Shown: positions 43,373-56,065 of the stretch, piece after piece
Position numbering within the stretch: position 1 is the first letter of the stretch
Layout: the number at the start of each line of letters is the position of its first letter
NCBI GenBank assembly: GCA_022605405.1
Contig: JABYQQ010000001.1
Span: 248,001 to 312,000 of the forward strand
Origin: Earliella scabrosa
Lineage: Eukaryota; Basidiomycota; Agaricomycetes; Polyporales; Polyporaceae
DNA: 64,000 nt
Direction: 5' to 3'
Program-made: the position numbers and the translations under genes
Notes under the pieces: generated by a model
Told to the model about the DNA's origin: nothing
Seen by the model: the letters and a program-made list of their open reading frames with translations, nothing else
Database searches by the model: none

Positions 43373-46300
43373 CGTTTTCGAGATCGAGGAGGCGGATGGG
43401 GACAGGAGGGCCGCAGGGACTCGGAGACGTAAAGTGAAAAAGAGGACTCAGGCCGACTCAGTGTGATCGAGCGTAGACGCTCGTGCATCTAATCGCTGGA
43501 CAGGCGAGATCTTATCTTATCTGTTGCGGTGGAGCCGTCCTCGAGCTCGCCTTGCACCATCATCGACTACAACGATGACCAGCTCCGTGCCCTCTCTGGC
43601 TGAACCATGATTTTCCTCTCTACTCTGGTTCCACTGAATATACGCGGGCCGTACGAAACCCATCCAAGTTGATGCGCGTCTGTTCCAAGGAGGCTGGCTT
43701 CGTGATCGAGCCTGTGCCCGACACCGCGTCCTGTTCAAATGGCCTCATCCTCATCCCCAACGACCACCCACCACCAGATCTACGAACCGGTATGCACGCT
43801 CGCAACGCTCGTCCCCCGCCGAATTCGTCGAGCACTCGTCCGGGTCGTCGACGGCCGACGCTACTAGCCTTAGCCATCCGCTGAACCCAAACGCCGTGCC
43901 GCCCAACGCCATCGCCAAACCCCCCACCCCACGCTCCGACATAACGACGCATCTCCGTATGTCATGCGCATATGTTCCCGACACAACGCGCCCTTACCAC
44001 TTAACCATATCCGTGCCCTCTCGGCACCCTCGGCACCCCCGGCAGGGGGTCAGCGGAGACTCATCTGTCCAACTCCCCGCCGCCCAATCGCCCCCTCCCT
44101 TCCCTACGCGTCTCCAGACTCCTCCCAAAGTTCCAAACGCACGGATTTGCGCGTCCATCTGCACATTCATGATTCGACTGCCTCCGAAACGGCTCGCGGT
44201 CGGCATCGCGTCAGAGGGCCCAGGGCAGGGACGACTCACGAGGACTGCATCCATGTCGTGTCTTGCGCGCGCGCGAGGGGCAATTACAACACATTGGGCT
44301 CCGACTGTAAAATGCGCCCGTGCCTTCTCATCCCCGACGCTTCTCCGACACAACGGGGGAAAACACGTCCGCTGTCCAGGCGCACCAGGGGTTCAACGTT
44401 CAGGGACGTGCACCAACACGTAAAAACTCAGCTCAGTCTCCGACTGCGAACGGGGAGAAGCCACGCGGTTCAGGGGGAGCTGTAGAGGGAGGGAAGACGC
44501 TTGCAAGCGCTCGAGGCTTGCAGCCGGCCGGTCGCGGGGGACTGGAAGTTGAACTTGGAATTTGGAAGGTCGCATCTGATAAGTCTCTGTGTGTGTGCGC
44601 CGCAGTCTGCAGATCGCGTGCAGCCACAGCGGTGCGCGGATCCCACCTCGGACGCGCGGCGGGGCCATCGAACGGTGGGCGGACGGCGGGGAACGTCGGG
44701 TGACGAAGCTCCGTCTGAAAAATCGAACGAGGCAACCGTCAACGTCGCAAGAACTCGCGCGGTCACAGTCAGTACCCCCACAAGTCACAAGCCCACCGCC
44801 TTTAAATTACGACCCATACTCGCCCACAGGTACCAATTGCACGGCACCGTCCCAGCAGCCAACTTCGCCCGGGCGCGCCACCCGGCCTCGAGCTCGACAG
44901 AGTTTGGGCTGGCGTATCTCCGAGGCGCGCGAGCGCTCAAGAACTTGCGCGACCGTGCGGCAGAAGATAATGATTATGAATGAATTACGGGGGATGTTGT
45001 GGTGGTGTTACTGGTGATGCCAGGTATCTATATCGCGATTTGGCTTCATATCGATGGTCGCGTGGTGATCCGTTGACCCGTTAATCTGCAGGGACTCGGG
45101 GGTGGCACCGACGTGACGCAGCGCTGTGCGAGTGGCACGAAGGGCCCGGAAATTACGGGCTCCTGGGCCCGTTGCTTGTGTGCCGCGTCCCGAGAGGCAA
45201 CGGGGCAACGTTTCCACTCGACTTTCTTGACGTGCGACGTGAGTTGGGTCGCACACTACCCTCGTCTGTGTGCGAGGATCACCGCTGTTGGTCGTGCGCC
45301 GAGGGGTGAGGTCATTTCGTCGATCACAACAATCCGCCGGCTGACACCAATCTCCATCATCTGACTGATTCTGACATACATACACAGATGCCAGGGACCG
45401 CAAAGTTCAAAGCTCAAACGGCTCTCAGAAGTTGCGATTGCGATTGAGGGGGGTGGTCTCAAACAGGTTCGAACTTCGGGTAGGTGAAGCCTGCTGACAG
45501 CTGGGATGCACAAGTCTGATAGATGCAGCTGGCAGGGACGAACGGAAGTTCCAGATTGGCCTTTCTCGCATAGGCGAATTCAATAGAGGCCGACTCCCGT
45601 TCTCGCACTCACACGAAACTGCACGCGCCCCCCCTTCACTTCCTGGCGAAGGGCGTTCTGCTATCGCGTCTCCCTCCCCCCTGACCCCTGGCGGTCACTG
45701 CGACTGCATAGGTCCGAATCGGGTGCGGCTCATCATGACGCTGCAGGGTGTGCCTAAACTTGGATCACTGCCCCTGCAGAAGTGGGTCCGGGGCGGAGAC
45801 AAGGGGTGCGCCTTCTGCCGCGAGCTGCTGGTGTGTGCGAAGAGCGCGAGCGTCGAAGGAGCACACAATCATCAATGTATGAGGGCAGGGGAGGGGGGCA
45901 GCGCGGAGCTCCGGCGCTGGTCGGATCCGCTGGACGCCGAGGGAGGGCCCAGCTGTTGGGTAAGTCCGCTGTACTTTGCTCGCGCCGGTGGGCCAGGCTC
46001 GTAATGCACTTATCTCGATGCTTCCGATCGATTGTCGATACCGATCCAGGAGATGGAGGAGGCGCCCGCGCGGGAGTTCGTTCTGCTGCGCGAGAAAGGT
46101 CGCGTCTTTGTCTCGCTTTTAGCCTCGAGCGCTCTCCACGGCTGGCAAGAGGCATGCCCGCACGTCTCCACAACGTGTCTCCGCTATTGGGAGAGGAATG
46201 CGAGGCCTGCGGGGCGTCATGACGGGTCTGTCGATCTCTGACGCTGTTGGGTGCAGTAATGCAATCCCGAGGCAGGTTTGATTGCCGCCGCAGGGAGAGA

Positions 46301-46974
46301 GTCCGATCGCAAAGGGCTTTCCCGGGCGCACGCCAGCACTCGTGGTTTGGCCTGGTTTCCTGCTCCAGCCAGCGACTCTCTCGCCCGCTCGCGGCGTCGG
46401 CTCAAGTGGAGGGGCTCTCGTTATGTGTCGAGACGGCTCCCGCGGTGCGAGTCAATCATGGAAGCGACCAGGAAGCGTCGACATGTGCTCGGTGGGCGTT
46501 TGCGGCAGGAGAGGCGACGGGCGCGGATTGGCTCGCGGACGGTGCGCGCGCGTGCTGACCGCACAAACGACGGTTCGAGAAGGCGGGCCACCTGTGTTCG
46601 TCGGTCTTTCCCTGAGCAGAGCGCCGGGAGGGGCGTGTCCAGGCGTGTGCGAAGAAAAGGATCTCCGCTGGCTCCCTCGGACAGCCAAATGTGTGGCGCG
46701 GGCCTGGGGGAGCGACGGAGGAAGGGTAACGTAATCCGCACAGGCGGCGCGCAGGAGGGAGGGCCTGCCGGATCGGGACGGTGAGAGCACGCGGCGTGCG
46801 AGCGTGTGGCCGCGCGGGAACGCAGCGAGCCTTCGAAGTCTGTCCCGGATAAGTCGCGCGCTGAGAAGGAGGAGCGTATTTATCTGGCCCTGTCCACGCT
46901 CCGGTTCAGCACCCGCCGCGCGAGAGGGCCCCCCCGTTCATTCTCCGCATCATCTCTCCCCGCGCGCCTCGGCC
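43373..46974. other. Long gene-poor spacer between divergent La and zinc-cluster genes
   Basis: These 3.6 kb carry many overlapping open frames on both strands (for example 43896-44423 +, 44501-44983 +, 46278-46784 +). None has a domain, conserved composition or compatible splice sites. A GTCA tandem tract lies near 43085-43103, within the upstream part of the La gene. The region is long for a fungal promoter and may hold the 5' leader of the transcription factor gene or an unrecognised non-coding RNA. A TATTTAT lies about 95 nt before the ATG at 46975. Confidence 0.45.
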
Positions 46975-49900
46975 ATGTACGCTGCAGGCTACCACGTCCC
47001 CCACCCCCTGCGCACCATGGACCCCCGATCGCGCACACACGACGGGCCCTACCACCAGCCCCCGCCCGCCTGGCACATGCTCGCCCACGCCCAGTACCCC
47101 GATCTCCCCGTCGCTGCGCCCCCGCAGCCCCCGCCCGCACCGCTCGTTCCATCTCCGCTCTCCACGCCCCCCAACGCCCGCGACAACTCGCCCGTGGACT
47201 ACTTTGCCGGCCAGGGCGTCGCCCAGAGCCAGCACGAGCCCTGGGGCATGCACCACCCCCACCAACGTCCGTCGCGCGTATCTCTCCTCCGTAGATAAGC
47301 TCACCGTGTTTTTGCTCTCTGATTGCAGCGCAGCACATGCCCGGCCCGTACGTCGACGGCGGTGAGTGTGTCTCAATTCATTCATGCATGCCTTGTGTCG
47401 TCCGGCGCGTCGCGGGTTCTGACAATTGACTGGCTGGAGCTCCAGGCTACGCGCCGCCCCAGGTCAAGGCCGAGGCGGGCAGCTTTCCCCCGTACGGCCC
47501 CGGCGGGGACCACGGCTTCCTCCAAGACCCCTCCCACTTCAACCTCGACCACTTTGCCCACCACGGCGCCATGGGCGGCGGCGGCGGCAGCCCGCCGAGC
47601 GTGGGGCCTGACAGGAACAAGCCCCGCGCGCGCCAGGCGGCGGCTAAGCGTACGGGTGCGTGCGCCCGCTGTCGGCGTCTCAAGGCAAGCATATACCCAG
47701 CTTTCTCATGAGCGTTGAACCCTTCCCGCTGACGGTGGAGAGGGCGTCTCTCTCTCTCTCTCTCTCCGGATGGTGTAGATGAAATGCACGTTCAACAACA
47801 CCGAGGACGAGATCTGCTCGCGGTGCTCCGCGGGCGGGTACGAGTGCGTCTTCCCGGGGCGGAAGCCCCGCGCTCCAGGGTGCGCATACAATCAGAATCA
47901 CAATCACCGTTAAGAGTTGTCTTACCTGACCCGTTGACCCGTTGACCCGCATCCGTATCCGCGCGCCGGTCTCTACATTCAACAGCGTCCGGATGGTCCT
48001 CCGGCAGCAGATCCGCGAAAAGGACGCGATGATCGACAACCTGCTGAGCCAGGTGAACCCAGGGCCGACGATGGCGACGCCGCTCACGCTCGTGCCCGCG
48101 CGCCTGCCGCTCACCCCGAAGGAGCGGAACGAGTACCGGGACGTGCTGACGTACCTCGAGCGCGCGGCGCAGCAGGCCGGGCAGCGGTTCATGGGCGACG
48201 GGCGGACAAAGTTTGACATCTCGGCGCTGGAGGACGTCATGTCTGAGGACGAGTCGGACTCGGACGAGGACATGGCGGAGGCCCCCGGCGCTGGGGGTCA
48301 TGGCGCCGGAGGGGGAGGGGCTGGGACGGGAGCGGGGGGAGCAGGAGGGGGAGGGCCGGGGGGCGCGATGAGCCCGAGGAGGGGAGGCTCGCCGAAGAGC
48401 GAGCAGGTCCAGCCGATGGACACTATCCTCGAGGTCGCGGCGCCGACGGGCATCATGGCTGCTGCGGCGCTGCACCACAGCCGGACGGCGGGCAAGTCGG
48501 CCGTCGACAGCGCGAGCGAGTCTTCCGGGTCTCAGCCCGCTGGCGAGGCCGGCGTCGCGAGCGAGCTGTATTTTCTCCCTGGTGCGTGGCGCGTTGGTGG
48601 TTTGCTCTGGGACGCTGACGACTGAGACTGACGGACGACTCGGACGTGTTGCCCATGCCAGGCCCGCACGCGAACCTGCAGCTCCGCCGGCTCATTGTCG
48701 AGCGCCAAGCTGCTCCGGACATCCTGCTCTCCGGGCTGGTGACGCCCGAGGACGTGACGATTCTATTCGAGATGTACGTGCTCTCATTTCCGCCGGTCAA
48801 CCTGCCAGGCTCGCTCTAGTACTTACGTCTCCCGTCCTCGCTTGTGCTCGCTTTTTTGACGGACGCGATGGTAGCCACTATAAATGGATCAACGTAAGTG
48901 ATTTCGATATTTACGTTCCATGTTCCATCAGAGGGGAGGAGGGGAGAGGAGAGGAGAGAAGAACGCGCACTAACGCACCTTCCGCTCCATCCAGCCGATC
49001 ATTCCCATACTCGATGAGAACATCCACAGCCCGGCGTCCGTGCTCGCGCGCTGCCCCTTTCTCTTCACCGTCAGTGCGTATCCATATCCTTATTCAATTT
49101 CCGACCCGATCCACACGGTCCCGCACCCCGCACACCGCACGCCGCTGACCATACTTGTTTCTATCAAACCACATCATGGACAACGGATAACACCGATGGA
49201 CCTGCAGTCTGCACGGTCGCGTCGCGGTACTACAAGGAGAAGCCGCACATCTACGGGATGGCGATCCACTTTGCCAAGGCCGCGGCGGCGAACGCGGTCA
49301 TCGACGGATGGAAGACGGTCGAGATGTGCCAGGCGTTCGCGCTCTGGAGCGTGTACAACCCGCCCGCGCGCCGCTGGGAAGAGGACCGCGCGTGGTGCTA
49401 CACCGGGATCGCGTTCCGGTGCGTTCGAGCCGCTCTCGCCGCTCTTTCGCCTAATGTGTGGACGTGTGGGTGTGCTGATCTGGACCTACTCTCTCCTTGG
49501 CAGGCTCGCGACGGAGCTGAACCTGAGCCGCATCCCGGACAAGTTCGGGGACGAGCGGGCGGAGCGCGAGAGCCACAACCGGACGCGGATGTGGTTGATG
49601 TGCTTCATTATGGACCGCTGCCTGAGCATCCAGTCGGGCAAGGCGTGGATGGTGCAGGAGGACGCGGTGAGTGACTATTCGTCTCTGTGTTCCACGCCTG
49701 CTAACGCTCTGCAGACGATCCGGGACGCGGTGTCGTGGCTGAAGAACTACAAGTACCACAACCAGTGCGACGCGTACCTGACGAGCCTGACGGAGCTGCT
49801 CATCATCATGTCGCGCTTCGTCGGCACGGTGAACCCCGCGTTCGGGACGAGCTCCGTGGAGACCGTCGACGTGAGTTCAATCTAGCCTTTTTCCGCTCCA

Positions 49901-51426
49901 CACGCGCGAGAGAGAAGCACGAGAAGGCGATTGCTGACATCAGCGGGCAGGAGATCGACTTCGCGGCGCTGTTCAAGGCATATGACGACGAGCTGATGGA
50001 ATGGAAGAGCAACATCGACGAGCGCCACAAGGGCGAGAAGAAGTCCAAGGGTCAGTCCAGTCCCCAGCCTTTTGTTTTTCCCGCATCCGTCCCCGCCCTC
50101 CAGAGTCCATTAATCACTGTTCTCCGCGGCCTTCCTCTTCTTCCCGCCCGAGCCCGCCCTGCGTGGGAGAACCGTGTGCTGACCGAACCGTAATTTTGTT
50201 TTGCTAATTCGTCCGCCACAGATCCAGCCATCGTGATGGAAATCACGCTCATACAGTGGTCCGTCTCTTCCCTCGTTATCGCGTTCGCGTCAGCGCCGTT
50301 CCCGCCGCTAACCACACTCGGGGACCCGGTGCCCGCCCGCAGCGTGTTCCAGTACTGCCGCCTCGTGATCTGCTGCTGCGGCATGCAGCTCATGACGAGG
50401 AAGAACAAGAGCAAGGCGGTCAAGCCGAGCGAGCTCTTCGCTGGGGTGCGTGCGCCGTGTGTCCGGCTGATTGTTTGTGCGGAGGCCCACCCTGACATCA
50501 ACCGTTGCTTCGCGTGTTCTAGTGCGTGCAGGCGGCCACGAGCCTCGTCAAGCTCATGGTCGAGGACTTTGTCCCGAGCGGCTTCGTGCCCTACTTCCCC
50601 GAGCTCATCTACGTCCACTCGGCGTTCGCGGCCGTGGTTCTCCTCAAGGTGCGTTTGCGTCTCGCGTCTCTCCGCGCTCCGTGCGGTTCGTTCTCGTCGC
50701 TAACCTCTTCCCTCCCTTCCTTTTCCTTCCTCCGCGGACATACAGTGCCTGCGGCCCGAGTTCAACGCGTTCCTCGACCTGCAGCAGGAGGAGCGGATCG
50801 TGGAGCTCGTGAGCCGGCTGTTCGAGACGTGGACGTCGGACAAGTTCTCGCTCGACGAGTCGCACAACACGCAGCTCTACGCGCGGTTCGTGAAGCAGCT
50901 CATGGAGCCGCACCTCGCACGGCTCGCCGAGAAGAAGAAGCGCGCGGCCACCGCCGGTGCGGCTGCCTCGCCTGCTGCCAGTGCGACGTCGGGTGTCAGT
51001 GTCAGTGCCAGTGCCAGTGCCAGGGCGGAGCAGCAGCATCAGCAGCCACCGCTGACGCCGATCTCGCCGTCGGCGTACTCATCTGCGTCGTCTGCGTCGC
51101 CGGTGTTCCATGCGCAGGACGCGGCGGGGATGAGCCTTGGGGATCTGTATGCCACCGATGTGGACATCTCGAAGACGGCGGCGCAGCTCGCGGCGGCGGG
51201 GATGGTGCCTGACCCGAGCCACCACCAGAGCCAGGGCCAGGGCCAGAACATGGGCGCGGAGAACGTGTCGTGGGAGCAGCTGTTTGCGGCGGGGGACGCG
51301 GGCGCGGGCATGGGTGGCTTTTTGCACGGGCCGATGGGCGGCGGGGACGTGACGGGGATGATGGGCGACGAGTGTTTGGCGGCGATGATGGGGCTCGGGA
51401 ACGAGGCTTGGTTCTTGTCGAACTGA
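46975..51426 (+). CDS. Zn2Cys6 fungal-specific transcription factor
   Basis: Fifteen exons keep phase: 46975-47266, 47329-47361, 47446-47684, 47779-47879, 47986-48581, 48662-48773, 48875-48893, 48995-49073, 49208-49418, 49504-49666, 49715-49870, 49951-50050, 50222-50445, 50523-50648 and 50746-51426, giving 1043 aa. The binuclear zinc cluster (Cys181, 184, 191, 201, 204, 211) is C-X2-C-X6-C-X9-C-X2-C-X6-C with basic RRLKMKC. It is split by an intron with a GC donor (AAG|gcaagc). A leucine-rich linker (MVLRQQIREKDAMIDNLLSQ) suits dimerisation. The fungal transcription factor middle-homology region follows (NPIIPILDENIHSPASVLARCPFLFTVICTVASRY to about residue 700). The N-terminus is Pro/His-rich and the C-terminus Gly/Ser/Gln-rich, likely activation regions. 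The cluster resembles priB-like basidiomycete regulators; targets are unknown. Exon 7 is 19 nt. Confidence 0.9.
47747..47766 (+). repeat. (TC)10 microsatellite in an intron
   Basis: Ten TC units form the pyrimidine tract of intron 3 of the zinc-cluster gene, ending 12 nt before its acceptor. That is the intron with the GC donor, so the strong tract may compensate for the weak donor. Confidence 0.8.
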
Positions 51427-51870
51427 GCACGAGCACTCGCTGAGGGTTCTCGGGCCCGCTCTTCGACGCTCTACGGACTCTGGTGGGGGTTTCTGTGCGT
51501 GTTTCCTTTTTTCTTTTTTCTCTATTCCTCGATCTCTCTCGTTCCGTTTCCCGTTTCTTCGTCGCAGCTCCTGACTCGGGCTTGGCCGCCCTTCGATACC
51601 AGTCTTGCGCTCGTCGGGACTCGGACTTGGACTCGTTTTCGCTGATCCAAGGTCTTACCTATGTGCATCTCGACGCCTTCCCCGCTACGATTCCCCTGCC
51701 CTGCAGTGTATGACTCTCGTCACGCGTGTTATGTTTCTGTTCTGCTGTCTTTGTCCATTCTCGCTATGCTTTCCAGATGGCTGTGTGTATTTGTATCCAC
51801 GTGTATTCCTGATACCTGCCCCGGATCCGAGTCGCTCTACCTACCCTCGCACGCACGTCCCTGTCCACTG

Positions 51871-51908
51871 CCTACCTCCCTCCCTACCTGCCTACCTGCC
51901 TGCCTACC
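51871..51908 (+). repeat. CCTA/CCTG/CCTC tetranucleotide repeat
   Basis: A run of CCTN units (cctacctccctccctacctg then cctacctgcctgcctacc) in the presumed 3' untranslated region of the zinc-cluster gene. Confidence 0.75.
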
Positions 51909-52275
51909 GTACCGCACGCCCTAACTTATGAAATAGAAGTATATGTATCGTTTAGATTCAGTGGGAATCCCAGAATGTTCCTTCGCGTTCCGTACCTCTG
52001 TACCTTACCACGCCCATAATCTCATGATCCCATAATCCCATGATTACACCCGCGTCCCCGCCTGTGCAGCCGTACGCGTGCGTGCCTTCCATTTCCACAT
52101 GATTCCCTCGCAGGCTATTAAGGCCTCAGGGCTCGCGCTCAGAATTCAGAATCTCGAGCCCCAGAACCCCAGAACGCGCAGCTCGCCGAGGAAAGGAACG
52201 ACGCGCGACGAATGACTGACGGGGAGCTTCCGATCGCGCGGACCGTTGCGCGGAACCACGCAATGGGAACTTGAG

Positions 52276-52317
52276 CTCGGGGTCGGGGTCGGGTTCGGAC
52301 TCGGATTCGGGCTCGGA
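52276..52317 (+). repeat. Degenerate TCGGGN hexamer repeat
   Basis: Seven consecutive hexamer-like units of the form TCGGNN (tcggggtcggggtcgggttc and onward) in gene-free DNA. G runs spaced by three bases could form a quadruplex on this strand. Confidence 0.7.
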
Positions 52318-54540
52318 CGCGAAGCCTATTCCTGACGGTGTGGTAGAGACGAAGCGAGCACACTATATATCGTGGTACTAGGACCAATTGCATCTTGCAG
52401 AGCCATCGGTAGAGGCGTCAAGGCGCCGGGCGCCGGGGGGACGTTGCGCGGATCACCAACAGTCGACGGCTGAACGCCGAGCACCAGATATAGAGCGTGC
52501 CCTCAAGCACCCAGGAGAAGTGTGGGTAGTGTGGGAGCGCGGGGGGGCTCATGGTTCCGGCGGAGAACGAATGGGGGGAGACAGAATGGCTTTGCAGGGC
52601 CACGGGGTTTCATCTCCAGGCGTGCGGCGACGATAGTGCCTATCTTCGCGGGACACGGGTTCGTTGGGTTCGCATGCCAGTGGGCCGCTGGATCTGGGGG
52701 GCGATGTTATCGGCCGGGTGCGGGTGGCCCGGGAAGCGTTTTGGGAGGGTTCTGGCGCGGGTTCTGCGAGGGGTTCTATGGTTCTGGCGCGCTTGAGTCG
52801 CTTGACTTGGTGCTGCGGCTTTGTGGACTTAATTGCTGTGCGAACTTGAGCACAGGCCTGATCGGAGGGCCTCAGGGTGCCACTCGGTGTGTTCCAGGAG
52901 GGAGTCGCGAATAGGCGGAAATGGTATTGTGGATGGAGCTCTGCGGTTGGCTTCGGACGGATGAATGTTCATCGCACGCGGTCGAGGTCGCGGACGTCAG
53001 AGGTACGTACACTTGATGTTTAAGTTTGGTGTGCCAGCCCAGAAGATCGAAGGACGACGTGGATGGCGGCAAGGTTCGCAGAGCATAGTGCGGCAGAAGG
53101 ACGTAGGCCGTCTGTTCGAATCATGGCGTCGCCCAGACGCGGGAGGTGTGACGGCGAAGGTGGACGGCGCCCCGAGCAGTGTCCGCGGTGTCGATTCTGA
53201 ACTATCAACTATCAGTTGTGATTGTCAGCTGTTCCAGCATGAAGGATCATGGGATTGCGCACACTGAAACCAGAGCGCGTCAGAATCTGCCAGGGAGCCC
53301 TGGTTGGGACAGGTTCTACCGATCGGCGCTGGAGTACTCACGCAGCCAAACGAGATTCAACAGCCCGGGTGATGATCGTGCAGATAGGGAGGCTGATACA
53401 GAGCCAGGTGGAAAAAAGGAACCACTTTCCAGAGCACCTCCGGTAGTACCGTGTGGATAACCACGCCCCATGATCCGTCCAGTCGCCGACCGAGTCGGAG
53501 ATAGAATCTGGCTGAGTGTGTAGCTAGTTGGACAGGTCTCGCTGGACTTTCTCCTGAGATCGCTGGCGGCGTTGTAGCCAGGTCCGGGCGAGTAGGAAGC
53601 GACCTGGGCCTGAGCTATGTATGGCCATGAGAAAACGGCAGTGTCGGGCATCCGGCTGTCGGGAAGAGATTGAGTTGGAGGTGGGGGACGAAGGTAATCG
53701 TCGTGACTGGGAGGAGAAATGGGGTGTTCCGTTCTCGAGAACGACATCTTCTGGATTCATAGAATGCTGTCATTGAACCCTGCGCATTCCAGGTGTACCT
53801 CGCTGGACACATCGGAACCTGGCCCTGACGTCTGTAAGTATCATGACAAGGTGATGTCGTTTATGCCTATCTTGGTCTTGGTAGCGGCGGGAGACTCACA
53901 GGAAGAACTCCGGTTCATTACTGAACCTGAAGATACATGAGCACATGGGCAGTCGCGCCCCCGTTACTTGTTGATGTCATACCACATAGTACTGGCATGC
54001 TTCGCGATGATTCGGAAGCTCAGAGAGCCGGGGATCCTGCACATCGATGTCGTCATAGATTCAGTGATGCAATGCATATATATCATCAGCAGAAGTAAAC
54101 ATAACTACGGGCGGACCTGATCCTTCGCTAGACGCGATAGCCGCCGGTGCATTGGATGACCATTGGTTAGCAATCTTGAACCTAGCTACTATGACGAGGA
54201 AGAGGATCAGTCTTAGAATCCCCTGACAATGTGTCAATGTCATAAATATCTTCAAGCCTCTGGCATCGTGTGTTCAAGATTTTAGGGGGTACAGCGACAA
54301 GTTACAACTTGAACAAGGTCGGAGTCAGCGCGGTGGCTGTCCATTTTGGGATGCGCATCATTGGATGACTAAGCACACTACGCGCGGCTCACGGACCGAG
54401 TCGGCGTTGTCACCCTCAGACTTCGCCCAGTGGCGGGGTGACAAGGATGAGCGGGAGAGACGGTTCCTCCAAGGAAGTCTATAAGGTCGGCGCCTCTCCT
54501 TACCAAGCGGACTGAGCTTTCTGACGGATAGGCCTTCCAG

Positions 54541-56065
54541 ATGAGCCAACAGCTTGAACTTGCAATTGAATTCAAGCCACGAGTCAACCTCGACATCATC
54601 CTCCTCATCATGGGGTTCGCGACAAGAAGCGTCGTGGCCAGATTCATGGACACCTGTCATGTACTCAACCATGAAGGCTCGAAGATTCTCCTCCGAGGGC
54701 CGGTTTTCCTACAAACGGAAAGGCAGGCCACGTCATTTGTGCAGTTCTCCCAAACGCGGGATGCGTCTACAAGAACCCTTCGGTACCAACTCCTGCATAG
54801 TCTCATCTTCGCTCTCAGGAAGCCGAGCAAGCACGTGGCTTCATCGCTCCAGACCTTCTTTGCCGATATTGCGCCCGCCATTCCCAACCTCAAAGAGCTC
54901 GTATTGTACAACTCCGAGGAGTTGCTCGCAGGCGACCCAGGCATCAGCCCCGCCGTGGCCGCACTCACGACACTGCAGAAGCTCAAAGTGACCGATGGCG
55001 GTGCGGTTTGCGCAGATACACTGTTAGAATCGCGCTCTCCCTTGCTTCAGGCCCACATTCACGTTGACTGGGATCCGGACACCGACGACGATCCATACTG
55101 GCGCGAACCAGACCTCCTGCTCAGTCCCAGCATGTGCGCAACATTGCAGACGCTGGAGCTGTGCGGGACTACCACCTTTCCAGATCGTCCTTCCCGTCGT
55201 ATCGTTCTCCCCCAGTTGCGCACGCTGTCCATGGTCCATACCTTGCTCCCCGGGTCCCGGGAGCTCGTCAGGTCCTGCCCTGGTTTAGAACACCTCCACG
55301 TGAACGAGTCCAACGGCCAGAAATGGATCGAGGTGGAAGAGATCCGGTGGAGTCGACTAGGCGAGCGACGCATGTGGTCGGCTTTGAAGTCGTACTCTGG
55401 CTCGATCAACGTCCTCTACATGCTGCCGCTGAGTTGCCCGGTCACCCGGGTGGACGTCCACGACGAGCGTTCTGAGTTCACCGCGGCCGGGTTGCGCCAG
55501 GTTCTGCTCGACACCACGCCCGTGCACTTTTCCCTCAAGACCCGCTGGATGGGCGCATCGTGCTACCTCGATAGAGACTTCGTCGACACGCTCTCCCAAC
55601 AGGAGCTCTGGCGTTCTGTGAAGACCCTGGAGCTCTTTGTCTGCATCCGGTACGCGGACAGAGACATCATTCTTGACGACATGCTGGTACGCTTGAGATC
55701 CTGGACTTTCCATGCGCTGCATAAGCTGATGTGGTTGTCACTGTTAGGATAACATCATGCGCATCGTGCAATCGACGAACATCGAGGCATTCAAGCTGAC
55801 GTTCGAAGTTCTCACCGGGGAGTTCTTCGTGGAGGTCGATGTCGAGGACAGCGAGGACGAGGATTGGGAACTTTGCGACTTGACCCAGGTGGAGGAAGAC
55901 CTGGAGGAGCTCGACGTGGAGCAACTCGTGGAGGATATCTTCTCGAGTCGACCCTCCTTCAAGACCGTCATCGTCGCCATCCAAGAGCACCGCAATTTGG
56001 ATTCTACTCGTTGCCAGAAAGGTCCCGACATACAATACGAGGTGGATACTATCGGTGGCAGATGA
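54541..56065 (+). CDS. F-box-like / leucine-rich protein
   Basis: Exons 54541-55686 and 55748-56065 are joined by a 61-nt intron (donor gtacgc, acceptor gttag), giving 487 aa. Without splicing the first frame would stop at 55752 and the second would be out of frame. The join DDML-DNIMRIVQSTNIEAFKL restores one protein. Residues about 12-45 (PRVNLDIILLIMGFATRSVVARFM) resemble the N-terminal F-box-like segment seen in agaricomycete proteins of this kind, with Leu-rich repeats afterwards (LKELVLYNSEELLAG, LQTLELCGTTTFP, LPQLRTLSMVHTLLPGS, CPGLEHLHVN). The C-terminus is strongly acidic (DVEDSEDEDWELCDL). Such proteins may act as substrate adaptors of SCF ubiquitin ligases or only resemble them; the F-box is weak. 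Confidence 0.72.

Larger units (their letters stand above)
51427..54540. other. Gene-free spacer downstream of the zinc-cluster gene
   Basis: Three kilobases without a supportable gene. The first 0.5 kb is the likely 3' untranslated region (pyrimidine-rich). Further on are low-complexity repeats and short frames such as 52522-52914 + with no domain. The last kilobase is more AT-rich. No RNA gene is seen. Confidence 0.5.

Noticed and set aside
46278..46784. 168-codon Arg-rich frame upstream of the zinc-cluster gene
   Set aside because: Three frames are open at once here, no domain is present, and the composition is that of GC-rich non-coding DNA.
48774..48874. Longer exon 7 of the zinc-cluster gene using an acceptor at 48808
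   Set aside because: It would need a 35-nt intron and insert residues into the conserved middle-homology region; the acceptor at 48874 gives IHYKWINPIIPILDE.
55753..55760. Frameshift or two separate genes in the F-box-like locus
   Set aside because: A 61-nt GT-AG intron (55687-55747) joins both frames in phase.
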